From positions 124,001 to 188,000 of the forward strand of contig NZ_BCTU01000001.1 of NCBI RefSeq assembly GCF_001590925.1: a stretch of 64,000 nucleotides of DNA, given 5' to 3'. The translations under genes were made by a program, and so were the position numbers. Shown here one piece after another: positions 54,649-63,193 of the stretch. Position 1 is the stretch's first letter; each line of letters begins with the position of its first letter. The notes below the pieces were generated by a model. That model was not told the DNA's origin, did no database searches, and saw only the letters and a program-made list of their open reading frames with translations. Source of the stretch: Serratia plymuthica NBRC 102599 (GTDB lineage: Bacteria > Pseudomonadota > Gammaproteobacteria > Enterobacterales > Enterobacteriaceae).

Positions 54649-55016
54649 CTCGGTGGCCCATACAGGTTTTCGACTCAGATGTGGGCGATTGTAAAATGCG
54701 AGCTAACTCTTGGTCAACTGGGCCTGTCTCCGGCAGGTCAGTTGTCTACAAGATGAATGTCCGCCTTGATCATGGCCGACGTGATTCCCACTCTGCGGCA
54801 CCGGTCAGTACCAGAAGCGGACACTACAGGCACTATGGGTTAATCGGTTACTGGTGCGTGGGGGCGTTTTTATCTCCTTCTTCTAACATCTCCTTGTTAA
54901 TTAATTTGCAGTTTACGCTCTAGCGAAACGGTGCTTTGATGGACAGGTCACAGCAATATTTTTAGTGAAAATAATACGCAGTTTTTTATCAATTCAGCCA
55001 TTAGAAGGATTTTGCG
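54649..55016. other. Gap between the TIR and ATPase genes
   Basis: The 368 bases contain no credible gene; an 80-codon frame at 54681-54923 lacks a ribosome site and has low-complexity translation. The first 200 bases look like debris of an older insertion, the last 100 are AT-rich and probably hold the ATPase promoter, with AGAAGGA before 55017. Confidence 0.4.
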
Positions 55017-57155
55017 ATGGATATTGAAATTAGCTACTGCAATAACATTGATCACGGCCGTATCGCTCTTTCAGAAAATAAGCTGAACATTAAGTTTGCT
55101 CCAAACGGCACTGGTAAGAGCACTATTTCTCGCGCAATACTGCACAGTGTTGCTGGCGATGCACAAAGCCTCAGTGCGTTGCTTCCTTTCAAGCTTCGCA
55201 CGTCTAATCCCTTAGGTTTGCAACCGGGGGTGAGTGGCACGGAAAACATTCGCGATGTTATGTGCTTTGATGAAAAATACGTCGCGCAGTTTACCTTCCA
55301 GCCAGACGAGTTGGTCAGCAACAGTTTCGACATTTTTATCAAAACGGAAGCTTACAGCCAAACCGAGCGTGAGATAGAAGCCATGGTCATGGCCATCCGG
55401 CAGGAGTTTACCGAAAACGAGGAACTGGAGCTTTTCATTACACACCTTCAGGAGCTCAGCGGGGCGTTTAAGCTCACTAACAAGGGGTTGTCTAGAGCTT
55501 CCACGGGGATGAGGGGGCTATCAGGCGGCAATAAGCTGCAGCACATTCCTGTTGGACTTGAACCCTATCAGCCGTTTATACAGAGTGTGCGCAACGTAGA
55601 ATGGATCGAATGGCAGACTAAGGGGTATGAGAATTTCTTCGAGCTGTCAGAGGGCTGCTGCCCTTTCTGCACGGGTGATTCTCGCGATAAAACCGAGCAG
55701 ATCCGCAAAGTCGGCAATGAGTATGACAAGGCCGTGATCAAAAACCTCGTTGGCATCATCAACGTGCTTGACAAGCTGGGTGAGTACTTTTCCGACGCCG
55801 CGCGGGCGCTACTGAAGGGGATCACGACGCTGCAGGGCGGGCTAGAACAGCACCATGAGGACTATCTCCTCGCTTTCAAGCGGCAGACTGACAATCTGCT
55901 CGTTCTGTTGAATACTCTGAAAACCTTAAATGGCTTTACGTTCAGCGATGCTGGCAATGTCCGGACGTCGCTGACGGCCTGCAGACTCGACCTGCAGTTC
56001 TTCCCCGATCTGCAGTCGGAAAAAACTCGGCAAATCGTCGATCGCCTCAACGCCTCACTGGACGTGCTCATGGCCCAGGCCGGTCAGCTTCAGGGACAAA
56101 TCAATATACAGCGTGCTGGTATGCAGCGGCTCATCCAGAAGCACAAGACTGATATCAATACATTTCTTGCTTACGCAGGCTACCGCTATCAGGTCGATAT
56201 CTCCGGTGATGGCGAACAGTGTCGGCTCAAGCTACAGCACGTGGATTATGAGGACTATCTCAGCGGCGGAAGCCAGCATCTCAGTTATGGCGAACGTAAC
56301 GCTTTTGCAATTGTCCTCTTCATGTATGAATGCCTAGCCCGCAAACCCGGTCTGATAGTACTAGACGATCCAATCTCCTCGTTCGACAAGAACAAAAAGT
56401 TTGCTATTCTCGAAATGCTATTTCGTCGTGACACGGGAGAGTGCCTGAAAAACCTGACGGTGCTGATGCTGACGCACGACGTGGAGCCGATCATTGATAC
56501 GCTGAAATCAGTCAGACAAATGTTCAGTAATCAGGTCACGGCATCGTACCTCCGCTACAGTGCGGGTACCATCGCAGAGCTACCAATCCGCGAGAGCGAT
56601 ATAATGACGTTTGCGCAGATCTGCAAGGCAGTGACAGAATCAGAGTGTGACGACCTGATTAAGCTGATCTACCTTCGCCGGCATTATGAAATTCTCGACG
56701 ATCGCGGCGACGCTTATCAGGTGCTCTCTAATCTTTTTCACCACCGTGCTGTACCCATTGACTCACGCGAGCCGATGGAGGAAGGCATCGGCTACCCTGC
56801 TATGGCTCAGGCTAGGCTGCAGGGCGGCTGCAGTACGATCGCAGAGCGTATTCCCGGTTTTGATTACGCAAACATATTGAGCATTCTGTCCACTCCGGAG
56901 CACATCAGGACACTCTACTATAGCTGTCAGACAGGCTATGAGAAACTGCAGGTATTCAGGCTATTGGGGCCAGAGGTTGATAACCGGGTGATCCGTAAAT
57001 TTGTGAATGAAACCTATCATATTGAGAACGAATTCATCTGCCAGCTCGATCCGGCCCGATTCGACTTGATCCCGGAATACGTCATTGCTGAGTGCGACAA
57101 GCTGCTGACTCCACTCCAGGTGGCCAATGATGAGGTCGGACGGGAGATTGCTTAA
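55017..57155 (+). CDS. Rad50/RloC-like ABC ATPase with HEPN-like tail
   Basis: The 712-residue protein is an AAA_13-type ATPase: Walker A APNGTGKST (28-36), a zinc-hook-like CPFC (Cys215, Cys218), signature LSYGERN (422-428), Walker B LIVLDDPISSFD (446-457) and H-loop LMLTHD. Helical, coiled-coil-prone segments flank the hook. Near the end RRHYE (554-558) and LSNLFHHR (570-577) recall the Arg/Glu/His sites of PrrC/RloC anticodon nucleases and HEPN RNases; this is inference. A role as stress- or phage-triggered tRNA nuclease is plausible. Downstream is a WYL-like gene. Confidence 0.72.
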   Translation: MDIEISYCNNIDHGRIALSENKLNIKFAPNGTGKSTISRAILHSVAGDAQSLSALLPFKLRTSNPLGLQPGVSGTENIRDVMCFDEKYVAQFTFQPDELVSNSFDIFIKTEAYSQTEREIEAMVMAIRQEFTENEELELFITHLQELSGAFKLTNKGLSRASTGMRGLSGGNKLQHIPVGLEPYQPFIQSVRNVEWIEWQTKGYENFFELSEGCCPFCTGDSRDKTEQIRKVGNEYDKAVIKNLVGIINVLDKLGEYFSDAARALLKGITTLQGGLEQHHEDYLLAFKRQTDNLLVLLNTLKTLNGFTFSDAGNVRTSLTACRLDLQFFPDLQSEKTRQIVDRLNASLDVLMAQAGQLQGQINIQRAGMQRLIQKHKTDINTFLAYAGYRYQVDISGDGEQCRLKLQHVDYEDYLSGGSQHLSYGERNAFAIVLFMYECLARKPGLIVLDDPISSFDKNKKFAILEMLFRRDTGECLKNLTVLMLTHDVEPIIDTLKSVRQMFSNQVTASYLRYSAGTIAELPIRESDIMTFAQICKAVTESECDDLIKLIYLRRHYEILDDRGDAYQVLSNLFHHRAVPIDSREPMEEGIGYPAMAQARLQGGCSTIAERIPGFDYANILSILSTPEHIRTLYYSCQTGYEKLQVFRLLGPEVDNRVIRKFVNETYHIENEFICQLDPARFDLIPEYVIAECDKLLTPLQVANDEVGREIA

Positions 57156-57345
57156 CATAACCGTTCAACACGCTTTACCTGATACTCGTCTATTTTTATC
57201 AGCGAAAAATACGTACATGGGATACTGATCACCCGTAGTTGCTTGAAGATGCTACGGCTTGGCAGCGCTTAACTGCGTTGCTGTTTTTGAGTTGGTCGCT
57301 ACACGTAACTTTATTATCGATAAAACTTACTCAGGAGAGTAAAAA

Positions 57346-57657
57346 ATGGCTAGTAACTATGATCTAATCGCTGAAGCAATTAAAGGAAAGCTTCAAATAA
57401 CAGCAACATACCAAGGACATTATCGCGAAATGTGCCCTCACGCACTTGGAAAAAAAAGAGGGAAATATCAAGCGTTATTTTATCAATTTGGGGGAAGTAG
57501 CAGCAAAGGTCCCGTAACTCCCGACTCCCCTTTTAACTGGCGTTGTATTCCTATAGAAGGATTGATAGACATTAAGTTACGTTCTGGAGAATGGCATACA
57601 GCGCAAAATCATAGTCAAGCGCAAACATGTATTGATCAAATTGATATAGAGGTTTGA
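57346..57657 (+). CDS. Small WYL-like beta-domain protein
   Basis: The 103-residue protein reads LQITATYQGHYREMCPHALGKKRGKYQALFYQFGG in parts, then RCIPIEGLIDIKLRSGEWH. The order I-x-Y, R-x-x-x-PH-L, G-x-Y-x-L and I-x-x-L matches the ligand-binding core of WYL domains, without an HTH. Such domains regulate defence loci by sensing nucleic acids or nucleotides. AT-rich; ribosome site CAGGAGAG. Position after the ATPase suggests a regulatory link but they are 190 bases apart. Confidence 0.6.
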   Translation: MASNYDLIAEAIKGKLQITATYQGHYREMCPHALGKKRGKYQALFYQFGGSSSKGPVTPDSPFNWRCIPIEGLIDIKLRSGEWHTAQNHSQAQTCIDQIDIEV

Positions 57658-58451
57658 ATTTAAACCTAATATATTCAAACTATTACATCTAAGTGTATTA
57701 GTCGAGACTTGATCTGACATATTGACCTGAAAGATTGGGAGTTACCGGTTTTTATGTGGATATCGAATCCTTATAAAAAACTTGAGATGGCTCCCATGCC
57801 TCATACTAATAATCACGTCATTAAACAAAGCGCAAGTATGATCAATCTGGTCGTAGAAATTAGCAATTTGTTAAAATTCTGAGATTCTTATCGTTGATTA
57901 GACTCACTACTGTTAGTAATGTATTTGTTATATCCTAATAGTCATTGCCCATTGTTGAGCCAGAACGCCCGCTCCTCGTCCATAACCGATAAATCCCATG
58001 AGTGAGGAGACTGGTCTGTGCCAAAAGCAAACGCTCGTAACTGGATCGCATAAAGTCGCTGTATCACTCCATCAAGGGTTAGTATCTGTCTGGAAGGGCC
58101 CTAGTGATTGAGCAATGCATCTGGTGCTGGCACCTAATGTAGAAGACTAGTAATGACTAATCAGATGGCCGGTATCCGTCTATCTCTGCCCAGAGTGGAG
58201 GTCATGGGGGCTTGGTTATTCCGGCACATCATAAAAATGTTATTGATTTCATTTCTGATGATTTCTTTGTTTTAAACGGGTTTTTCCGTTCATTTTTGGC
58301 CCTAGATAGTAAAAGCCAAATGGCAACGACCCAATGTAAGTATTAAAAATCATGCGTACATAGATTCATAATGCAAAGAAATCAGTAAAGATGATGATGT
58401 GATTGATTTTTTATTGTAGCTTTGAGTGATTGTCGACATGGGGTGGTGGGA
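57658..58451. other. Non-coding or decayed stretch
   Basis: About 790 bases without a credible intact gene. On the minus strand from 58100 to 57942 a 52-codon open frame without ATG reads RQILTLDGVIQRLYAIQL then SWDLSVMDEERAFWLNNGQ and stops; it looks protein-like and may be the tail of a lost gene. The rest is AT-rich with no repeats that I can see. Confidence 0.4.
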
Positions 58452-59858
58452 ATGATGAAAAAGTTTCCAGAAATTGATGTAAACGTATGCAAGTCAGAAT
58501 ACTGTGAAAATTTTTCTTTAACAGGCTGTGATGACTACATCATCCCGTCATTTAAGTTGGGGTTTCGCGCTATTCATTGCCAGCGCTGCGATGGTAATAG
58601 CGTGTTAATTAATAATGATGATATACGGGAAATGATATATCCGTATATTTCACTCTATCGTGTTAAGGTTGAGGGGCGCTGCCCTGAATGTTTTTCTGAC
58701 ATTGTTATTCGCTATGGCGTTACAGCGAAGGGCACATCAAGATATCAATGTAAAACCTGTCAGTGCGTTTACTCCCCTCATCGGGGGAATGATTATGATA
58801 CGCATAAAAATAAAATCATTGAACTGCTTTGGGAAGGCAAGAAAATCAATGACATTTTGTCGACGTTAAAAATAACCCCGGCAACATTCTATAGAAAACT
58901 TCATCAAACAGAGGCCTCGCTTGAAGTGTTGTTGCGCTCACGAGAAAAAGAATTAACTGATACCTGGGGGCACAGCGTTCAGACCAATATTTTCAGGCAG
59001 ACGTGTCGAGTGGAAAACAATACGGGGCTTAAGAATGAACTGCTGGGCATGATAAGTTGCTGCTCCAAAACAGGCTATGTTTTTCTGGCCAGTCTGAACT
59101 GGACTGATGCGCCATTGAGTTCCGAGAGTCATTATAACGCCCAAAACAGAGCAACTGAGCCGACAGATCTTGGTGGGGATGATATTCTCAAGGGGATATA
59201 CAGGAAATATGAATCTTTTAATAAACGCCAAAGTTTTGGCTATTTTAAATATACAGACGAAATCTGCTCAAAGAAAGTAATAGAGCCTGTTGTCATGGCC
59301 CATTTCCATTTCACAAAATTGCGATTTATTTCACCTGTGAGTATAAGATATCACTTCCTTTATTTTGATTTGTTTGTGAGAGGATCTTGTATTACCGTCT
59401 ATGGCGCTGACATTCGCGAGGGGAAGTGCGATGTTTTTTATGTGGCTTCTGACGAAAGGATCACGGACAAACAGTATATCTATAAAGGGAGCTATAAAAT
59501 CGGGTGGTGGAATAACATTTGGCATGAGTATTCTTGCCCAGCGGATGGCGGATTAAAGTATTTGTGTAATCTCACCAACTTAAAAAGCGACAAACCGGAT
59601 GAATACCTTCAGCTTCACCCATCGCTTAATTATTCTGAGGCTTTTATTGATGCTCTTCAGCATTTTTTCCCTAAAGAGAAGGTTGAAAGTTTAACCCCAA
59701 AAGTATTGGCATCTATTTTGTCTATTTTTGTTAAATTCTACAATTACTGTTACCTCTCGCCAGGTGAGGAGATAACGCCAGCACAAAAAATTGGATTGGC
59801 CAAGAAAAAGTATGATATCGAAACCCTTATAGATGGCTTCATTGAAGGAGATATTTGA
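58452..59858 (+). CDS. InsA-like zinc-ribbon/HTH protein of unknown function
   Basis: Numbered from a possible upstream TTG at 58422, cysteines pair as Cys23/Cys28, Cys53-x2-Cys56, Cys87-x2-Cys90 and Cys110-x2-Cys113. The stretch GRCPEC ... RYGVTAKGTSRYQCKTCQ followed by a helix pair KIIELLWEGKKINDIL and ITPATFYRKL strongly resembles the IS1 InsA DNA-binding module. The C-terminal 300 residues are unlike any transposase I know and show no DDE triad. I start at ATG 58452 (468 residues) after GGTGGTGGGA. AT-rich. It may be a domesticated transposase or DNA-binding regulator. Confidence 0.6.
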   Translation: MMKKFPEIDVNVCKSEYCENFSLTGCDDYIIPSFKLGFRAIHCQRCDGNSVLINNDDIREMIYPYISLYRVKVEGRCPECFSDIVIRYGVTAKGTSRYQCKTCQCVYSPHRGNDYDTHKNKIIELLWEGKKINDILSTLKITPATFYRKLHQTEASLEVLLRSREKELTDTWGHSVQTNIFRQTCRVENNTGLKNELLGMISCCSKTGYVFLASLNWTDAPLSSESHYNAQNRATEPTDLGGDDILKGIYRKYESFNKRQSFGYFKYTDEICSKKVIEPVVMAHFHFTKLRFISPVSIRYHFLYFDLFVRGSCITVYGADIREGKCDVFYVASDERITDKQYIYKGSYKIGWWNNIWHEYSCPADGGLKYLCNLTNLKSDKPDEYLQLHPSLNYSEAFIDALQHFFPKEKVESLTPKVLASILSIFVKFYNYCYLSPGEEITPAQKIGLAKKKYDIETLIDGFIEGDI

Positions 59859-59940
59859 ATTTCACACGCGATTATTTTGCGTATCCACACCAACACAAAA
59901 TGATAGTGTCGGTGCTCCCAGCCTGGAATCAACAATTAAA

Positions 59941-59956
59941 TGTGATCACCCTCACA
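59941..59956 (+). promoter_or_regulatory. CRP site upstream of the nucleotidase gene
   Basis: TGTGA-TCACCC-TCACA matches the CRP consensus at all 10 conserved positions, with AAA before and TAT after. It is 124 bases before the gene at 60080. TATAAG at 60014-60019 is a candidate -10. Confidence 0.75.
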
Positions 59957-60079
59957 TATGCGTAACTTTTGGTGCGATTAACTGGATGCGCCAAGGGGGC
60001 GTGCGCATTTCTGTATAAGTTTTTATAGTTGAAAATGTCACGCATAAAAATTACGTATACTAAAGCTGGATCATTAACA

Positions 60080-61639
60080 ATGCATAAAAGACTATTGATT
60101 TTACCTCTTATAATTGGCTCCTTGCTGGGGGGAGCACCTGTTTATGCGAAGGAAATTACTCTTTATCATACTAATGATTTGCACGCGCATGTCTTGCCTT
60201 TTATTGTGCCTTATATCAGTAAGGAACGACAAGTAGGCGGTTTCGCCAATATTGCCAGCATCGTGAAAGAGGCAAAAGCAAAAGATGATGGCGTATTTTT
60301 CTTTGACGCTGGGGACTACTTCACCGGGCCTTATATCAGCACTCTGACGAAGGGGGAGGCCATCATTGATATTATGAATGAAATGTCATTTGATGCTGTT
60401 TCTGTCGGTAATCATGAGTTTGACTATGGCGTACCAAATATGGTGAGCCAGTTGAATAAAGCTAAATTCCCCGTGCTTCTTGGTAATGTTTTCTATGAGA
60501 ACACGGATAAGCTTGTCTGGAACAAACCCTGGACCATCATAGAAAAAGAGGGCATCAAGATAGGTGTGATCGGGCTGCATGGTAAATTTGCTTTTTATGA
60601 CACGGTCAATAAAGATAAACGCCAGGGTGTCGAAGCCAGGGATGAAGTGGAATACCTGAATAAGTATCTTAAAGAAATAAAGAGCAAAGTTGATATCACG
60701 GTGCTGTTGGTTCATGAGGGTGTGCCCGCCCGTCAGTCCAGTTTTGGTACCAATGATGTCGCGAGGATGTTGCAGAAGGATATTGATTTGGCTAAACAGG
60801 TTGATGGCGTAGACGTTCTTATTACTGGCCATGCGCATGTAGGCACACCTCAACCTATTAAGGTGAATAATACGCTTATCGTATCTACGGACTCTTACGG
60901 CATTAATCTTGGTAAGCTGGTTCTGGATGTTAATGACAAAACAAAAAAAATTGATGGTTATCAGGGTAAGCTGATTAATATTTTTGCCGATGAATATAAA
61001 CCGGACCCCGCTACGCAGGATAAAATCAATATCTGGACGAAGAAGCTCGATACGTTAACTCAGGCGAAAATTGGGCGCGCGGATACAGAACTGACGCGAG
61101 CATATGGTGAATCTTCTTTACTGGGTAATATAATTACCGACGCTTTCCTCGAAACAGATAAGCGCGCTAAAGTTGCCTTTGTGAACAGCGGTGGTATTCG
61201 AAGCGAAATTGCGAAAGGCGACATTACTCTTGGCGATGTCATCAGTATGTTCCCTTTCCCTGATGAACTGACCTATATGGAACTCAGTGGCAAGGATTTA
61301 CGCGCTTTGATGGATCATGCGGCCAACCTGAGTAATGGTATTCTTCAGGCGTCGTCCGGGTTAAATATGACGTATGACAGCAAAAAAACGCCGGGTCAGC
61401 GCGTCATCTCCTTAACCATCGATGGCAAAAACGTGAAGGATGATGAGTATTATCCAGTGGTAGTGAACTCGTTTCTCGCAACGGGCGGGGATGGATTCTC
61501 TGCCTTTAATAACGGGAGGAACGTGAAAACCGTCCCTGGTATCAGCGCTGCCGATGCCGTCATCAACGCTATAAAACATCACCCAGAACAGAACCCGAAA
61601 CAAGATTTCCGCGTGCGGGATATTTCTGTTAAGAACTGA
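60080..61639 (+). CDS. Periplasmic UshA-like 5'-nucleotidase/metallophosphatase
   Basis: The 519-residue protein begins with a signal peptide ending PVYA (23 residues). The metallophosphatase core shows TNDLHAH, DAGDYF, GNHEFDYG and GHAH, which bind two metal ions, and the C-terminal nucleotide domain shows NSGGIRSEI and ATGGDGFSAF. It would hydrolyse nucleotides or nucleotide sugars outside the cytoplasm. I start at ATG 60080; the 17 codons before lack homology. Lower GC than the core genes. Next gene is a TsgA-like transporter 108 bases on. Confidence 0.88.
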   Translation: MHKRLLILPLIIGSLLGGAPVYAKEITLYHTNDLHAHVLPFIVPYISKERQVGGFANIASIVKEAKAKDDGVFFFDAGDYFTGPYISTLTKGEAIIDIMNEMSFDAVSVGNHEFDYGVPNMVSQLNKAKFPVLLGNVFYENTDKLVWNKPWTIIEKEGIKIGVIGLHGKFAFYDTVNKDKRQGVEARDEVEYLNKYLKEIKSKVDITVLLVHEGVPARQSSFGTNDVARMLQKDIDLAKQVDGVDVLITGHAHVGTPQPIKVNNTLIVSTDSYGINLGKLVLDVNDKTKKIDGYQGKLINIFADEYKPDPATQDKINIWTKKLDTLTQAKIGRADTELTRAYGESSLLGNIITDAFLETDKRAKVAFVNSGGIRSEIAKGDITLGDVISMFPFPDELTYMELSGKDLRALMDHAANLSNGILQASSGLNMTYDSKKTPGQRVISLTIDGKNVKDDEYYPVVVNSFLATGGDGFSAFNNGRNVKTVPGISAADAVINAIKHHPEQNPKQDFRVRDISVKN

Positions 61640-61747
61640 TGGTCTATAACGCCGGGAGTTTCCCGGTGTTATTTTCGGAAATTACAGCTCCGCCATTTAA
61701 TTATTTAAATTAATCGATTTTATTTAAATTTTTCACGAGGGAAGGGT

Positions 61748-62953
61748 ATGAGCAACGTAAACATTCAAAGACTCTTTTTTATCAGCTGTCTCTCCTACGC
61801 ACTTACTGGAGGGTTGGTGATCGTTACTGGAATGGTGATGGGCGATATTGCCAATTATTTCGGTGTTCCGGTTACCAGTATGAGCAACACCTTTACATTT
61901 CTGAATGCCGGTATTCTTATCGCCATTTTCCTGAATGTATGGTTAATGGAGGTTTTTGCTCTTAAGAAACAACTTATTTTCGGTTTTTTTCTGATTGTTC
62001 TGGCCGTTGCAGGTCTTTTTATGGGGAAATCATTGATTGTTTTCTCTGCATGCATGTTCGTTCTGGGAACCGTCAGCGGAATTACCATGTCCATTGGGAC
62101 CTTCCTTATTACTCAGTTGTATGAGGGACGCCAGCGTGGCGCTCGCCTTCTTTTTACGGACTCTTTTTTTAGTATGGCAGGTACTATTTTACCCATTATT
62201 GCCGCAGCGCTCTTGTCTCGGCATCTGGGGTGGTACTGGGTCTATGGCTGTATTGCTTTGCTTTATGTCGGGATTATGATACTGACCCTAATGTCAGACT
62301 TTCCGATTATCGGTAAAAAAAGAAGTAAGGATGACCGAGTTGAAGTATTAGCTAATGATAAGACGCCTGAAAAGTGGGGAGTCAGTGTAGTGTTGTTATC
62401 TATCGCAGCTCTTTGTTATATCCTCGGGCAACTCGCATTCATTCAGTGGGTGCCTGAGTATGCCACTAAATCTCTGGGAATGGATATTGGCGCGGCCGGT
62501 GCGCTGGTCAGCAGCTTCTGGACGTCCTATATGCTAGGCATGTGGGGGTTCAGTTACGTACTTAAATTTTTCGACTTGCAACGCGTAGTGACCGTACTGG
62601 CTGGGCTCGCCACTGCGGGGATGTTTATATTCATTACCAGTGACCAGAGTCATCTTCTCAAGTATTTCATTTTCGGTCTCGGTTTTATTTCAAGCGCAAT
62701 TTATACCACGTTGATTACTCTTGGTTCACAGCAGACAGAAATTTCCTCTCCAAAACTGGTCAATTTTATTCTGACATGTGGGACAGTGGGGACCATGCTG
62801 ACTTTTGTTGTCACGGGGCCTGTTGTAGAGCATTTCGGTGTGCATGCTGCGCTAGTCACCGCCAACTGTCTGTATCTCACGGTTTTTGCGCTGTGCTTTA
62901 TACTTGGCTTTTTCACCAAACATCGTCTTTACAGTAATCCAGAAGCCCATTGA
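61748..62953 (+). CDS. TsgA-like MFS transporter
   Basis: The 401-residue inner-membrane protein has 12 helices and is very close to TsgA of E. coli and Salmonella: [40 protein letters not shown] and [20 protein letters not shown]. TsgA is a fucose-permease-like MFS protein of unknown substrate. Here it follows a secreted nucleotidase, so nucleosides or sugars released by that enzyme are possible substrates. GC and codon use suggest this is a second, acquired tsgA. Ribosome site GAGGGAAGG. Confidence 0.85.
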   Translation: MSNVNIQRLFFISCLSYALTGGLVIVTGMVMGDIANYFGVPVTSMSNTFTFLNAGILIAIFLNVWLMEVFALKKQLIFGFFLIVLAVAGLFMGKSLIVFSACMFVLGTVSGITMSIGTFLITQLYEGRQRGARLLFTDSFFSMAGTILPIIAAALLSRHLGWYWVYGCIALLYVGIMILTLMSDFPIIGKKRSKDDRVEVLANDKTPEKWGVSVVLLSIAALCYILGQLAFIQWVPEYATKSLGMDIGAAGALVSSFWTSYMLGMWGFSYVLKFFDLQRVVTVLAGLATAGMFIFITSDQSHLLKYFIFGLGFISSAIYTTLITLGSQQTEISSPKLVNFILTCGTVGTMLTFVVTGPVVEHFGVHAALVTANCLYLTVFALCFILGFFTKHRLYSNPEAH

Positions 62954-63041
62954 TGATCCAATGACAGCGAAAAAGTTATCGGTTCGGGGATTATTTTCAG
63001 AGCGGGTAACATTTTCTGGCTAACAAAGAGGCCTTATGAAG

Positions 63042-63074
63042 AAAGCCTGCTTGATTTTTAAGCGGGCTTTTCTA
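63042..63074 (+). terminator. Terminator after the tsgA-like gene
   Basis: AAAGCCTGCTT pairs with AAGCGGGCTTT (one G-T pair) around GATTTTT, followed by TCTAAA. Confidence 0.75.
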
Positions 63075-63193
63075 AATATGGCTCTCTGACCGTGATCGCT
63101 TTTGCCGGGAACTGGCAAATTCGTCAGCTAATGGGAGAGGTACTTTTTATCAAGCCCTGCAAAGCACCTACCTTTTACTGAACACCCGACCCG

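Noticed and set aside
54681-54923. 80-codon frame between the TIR and ATPase genes
   Set aside because: No ribosome site and unnatural composition; likely debris.
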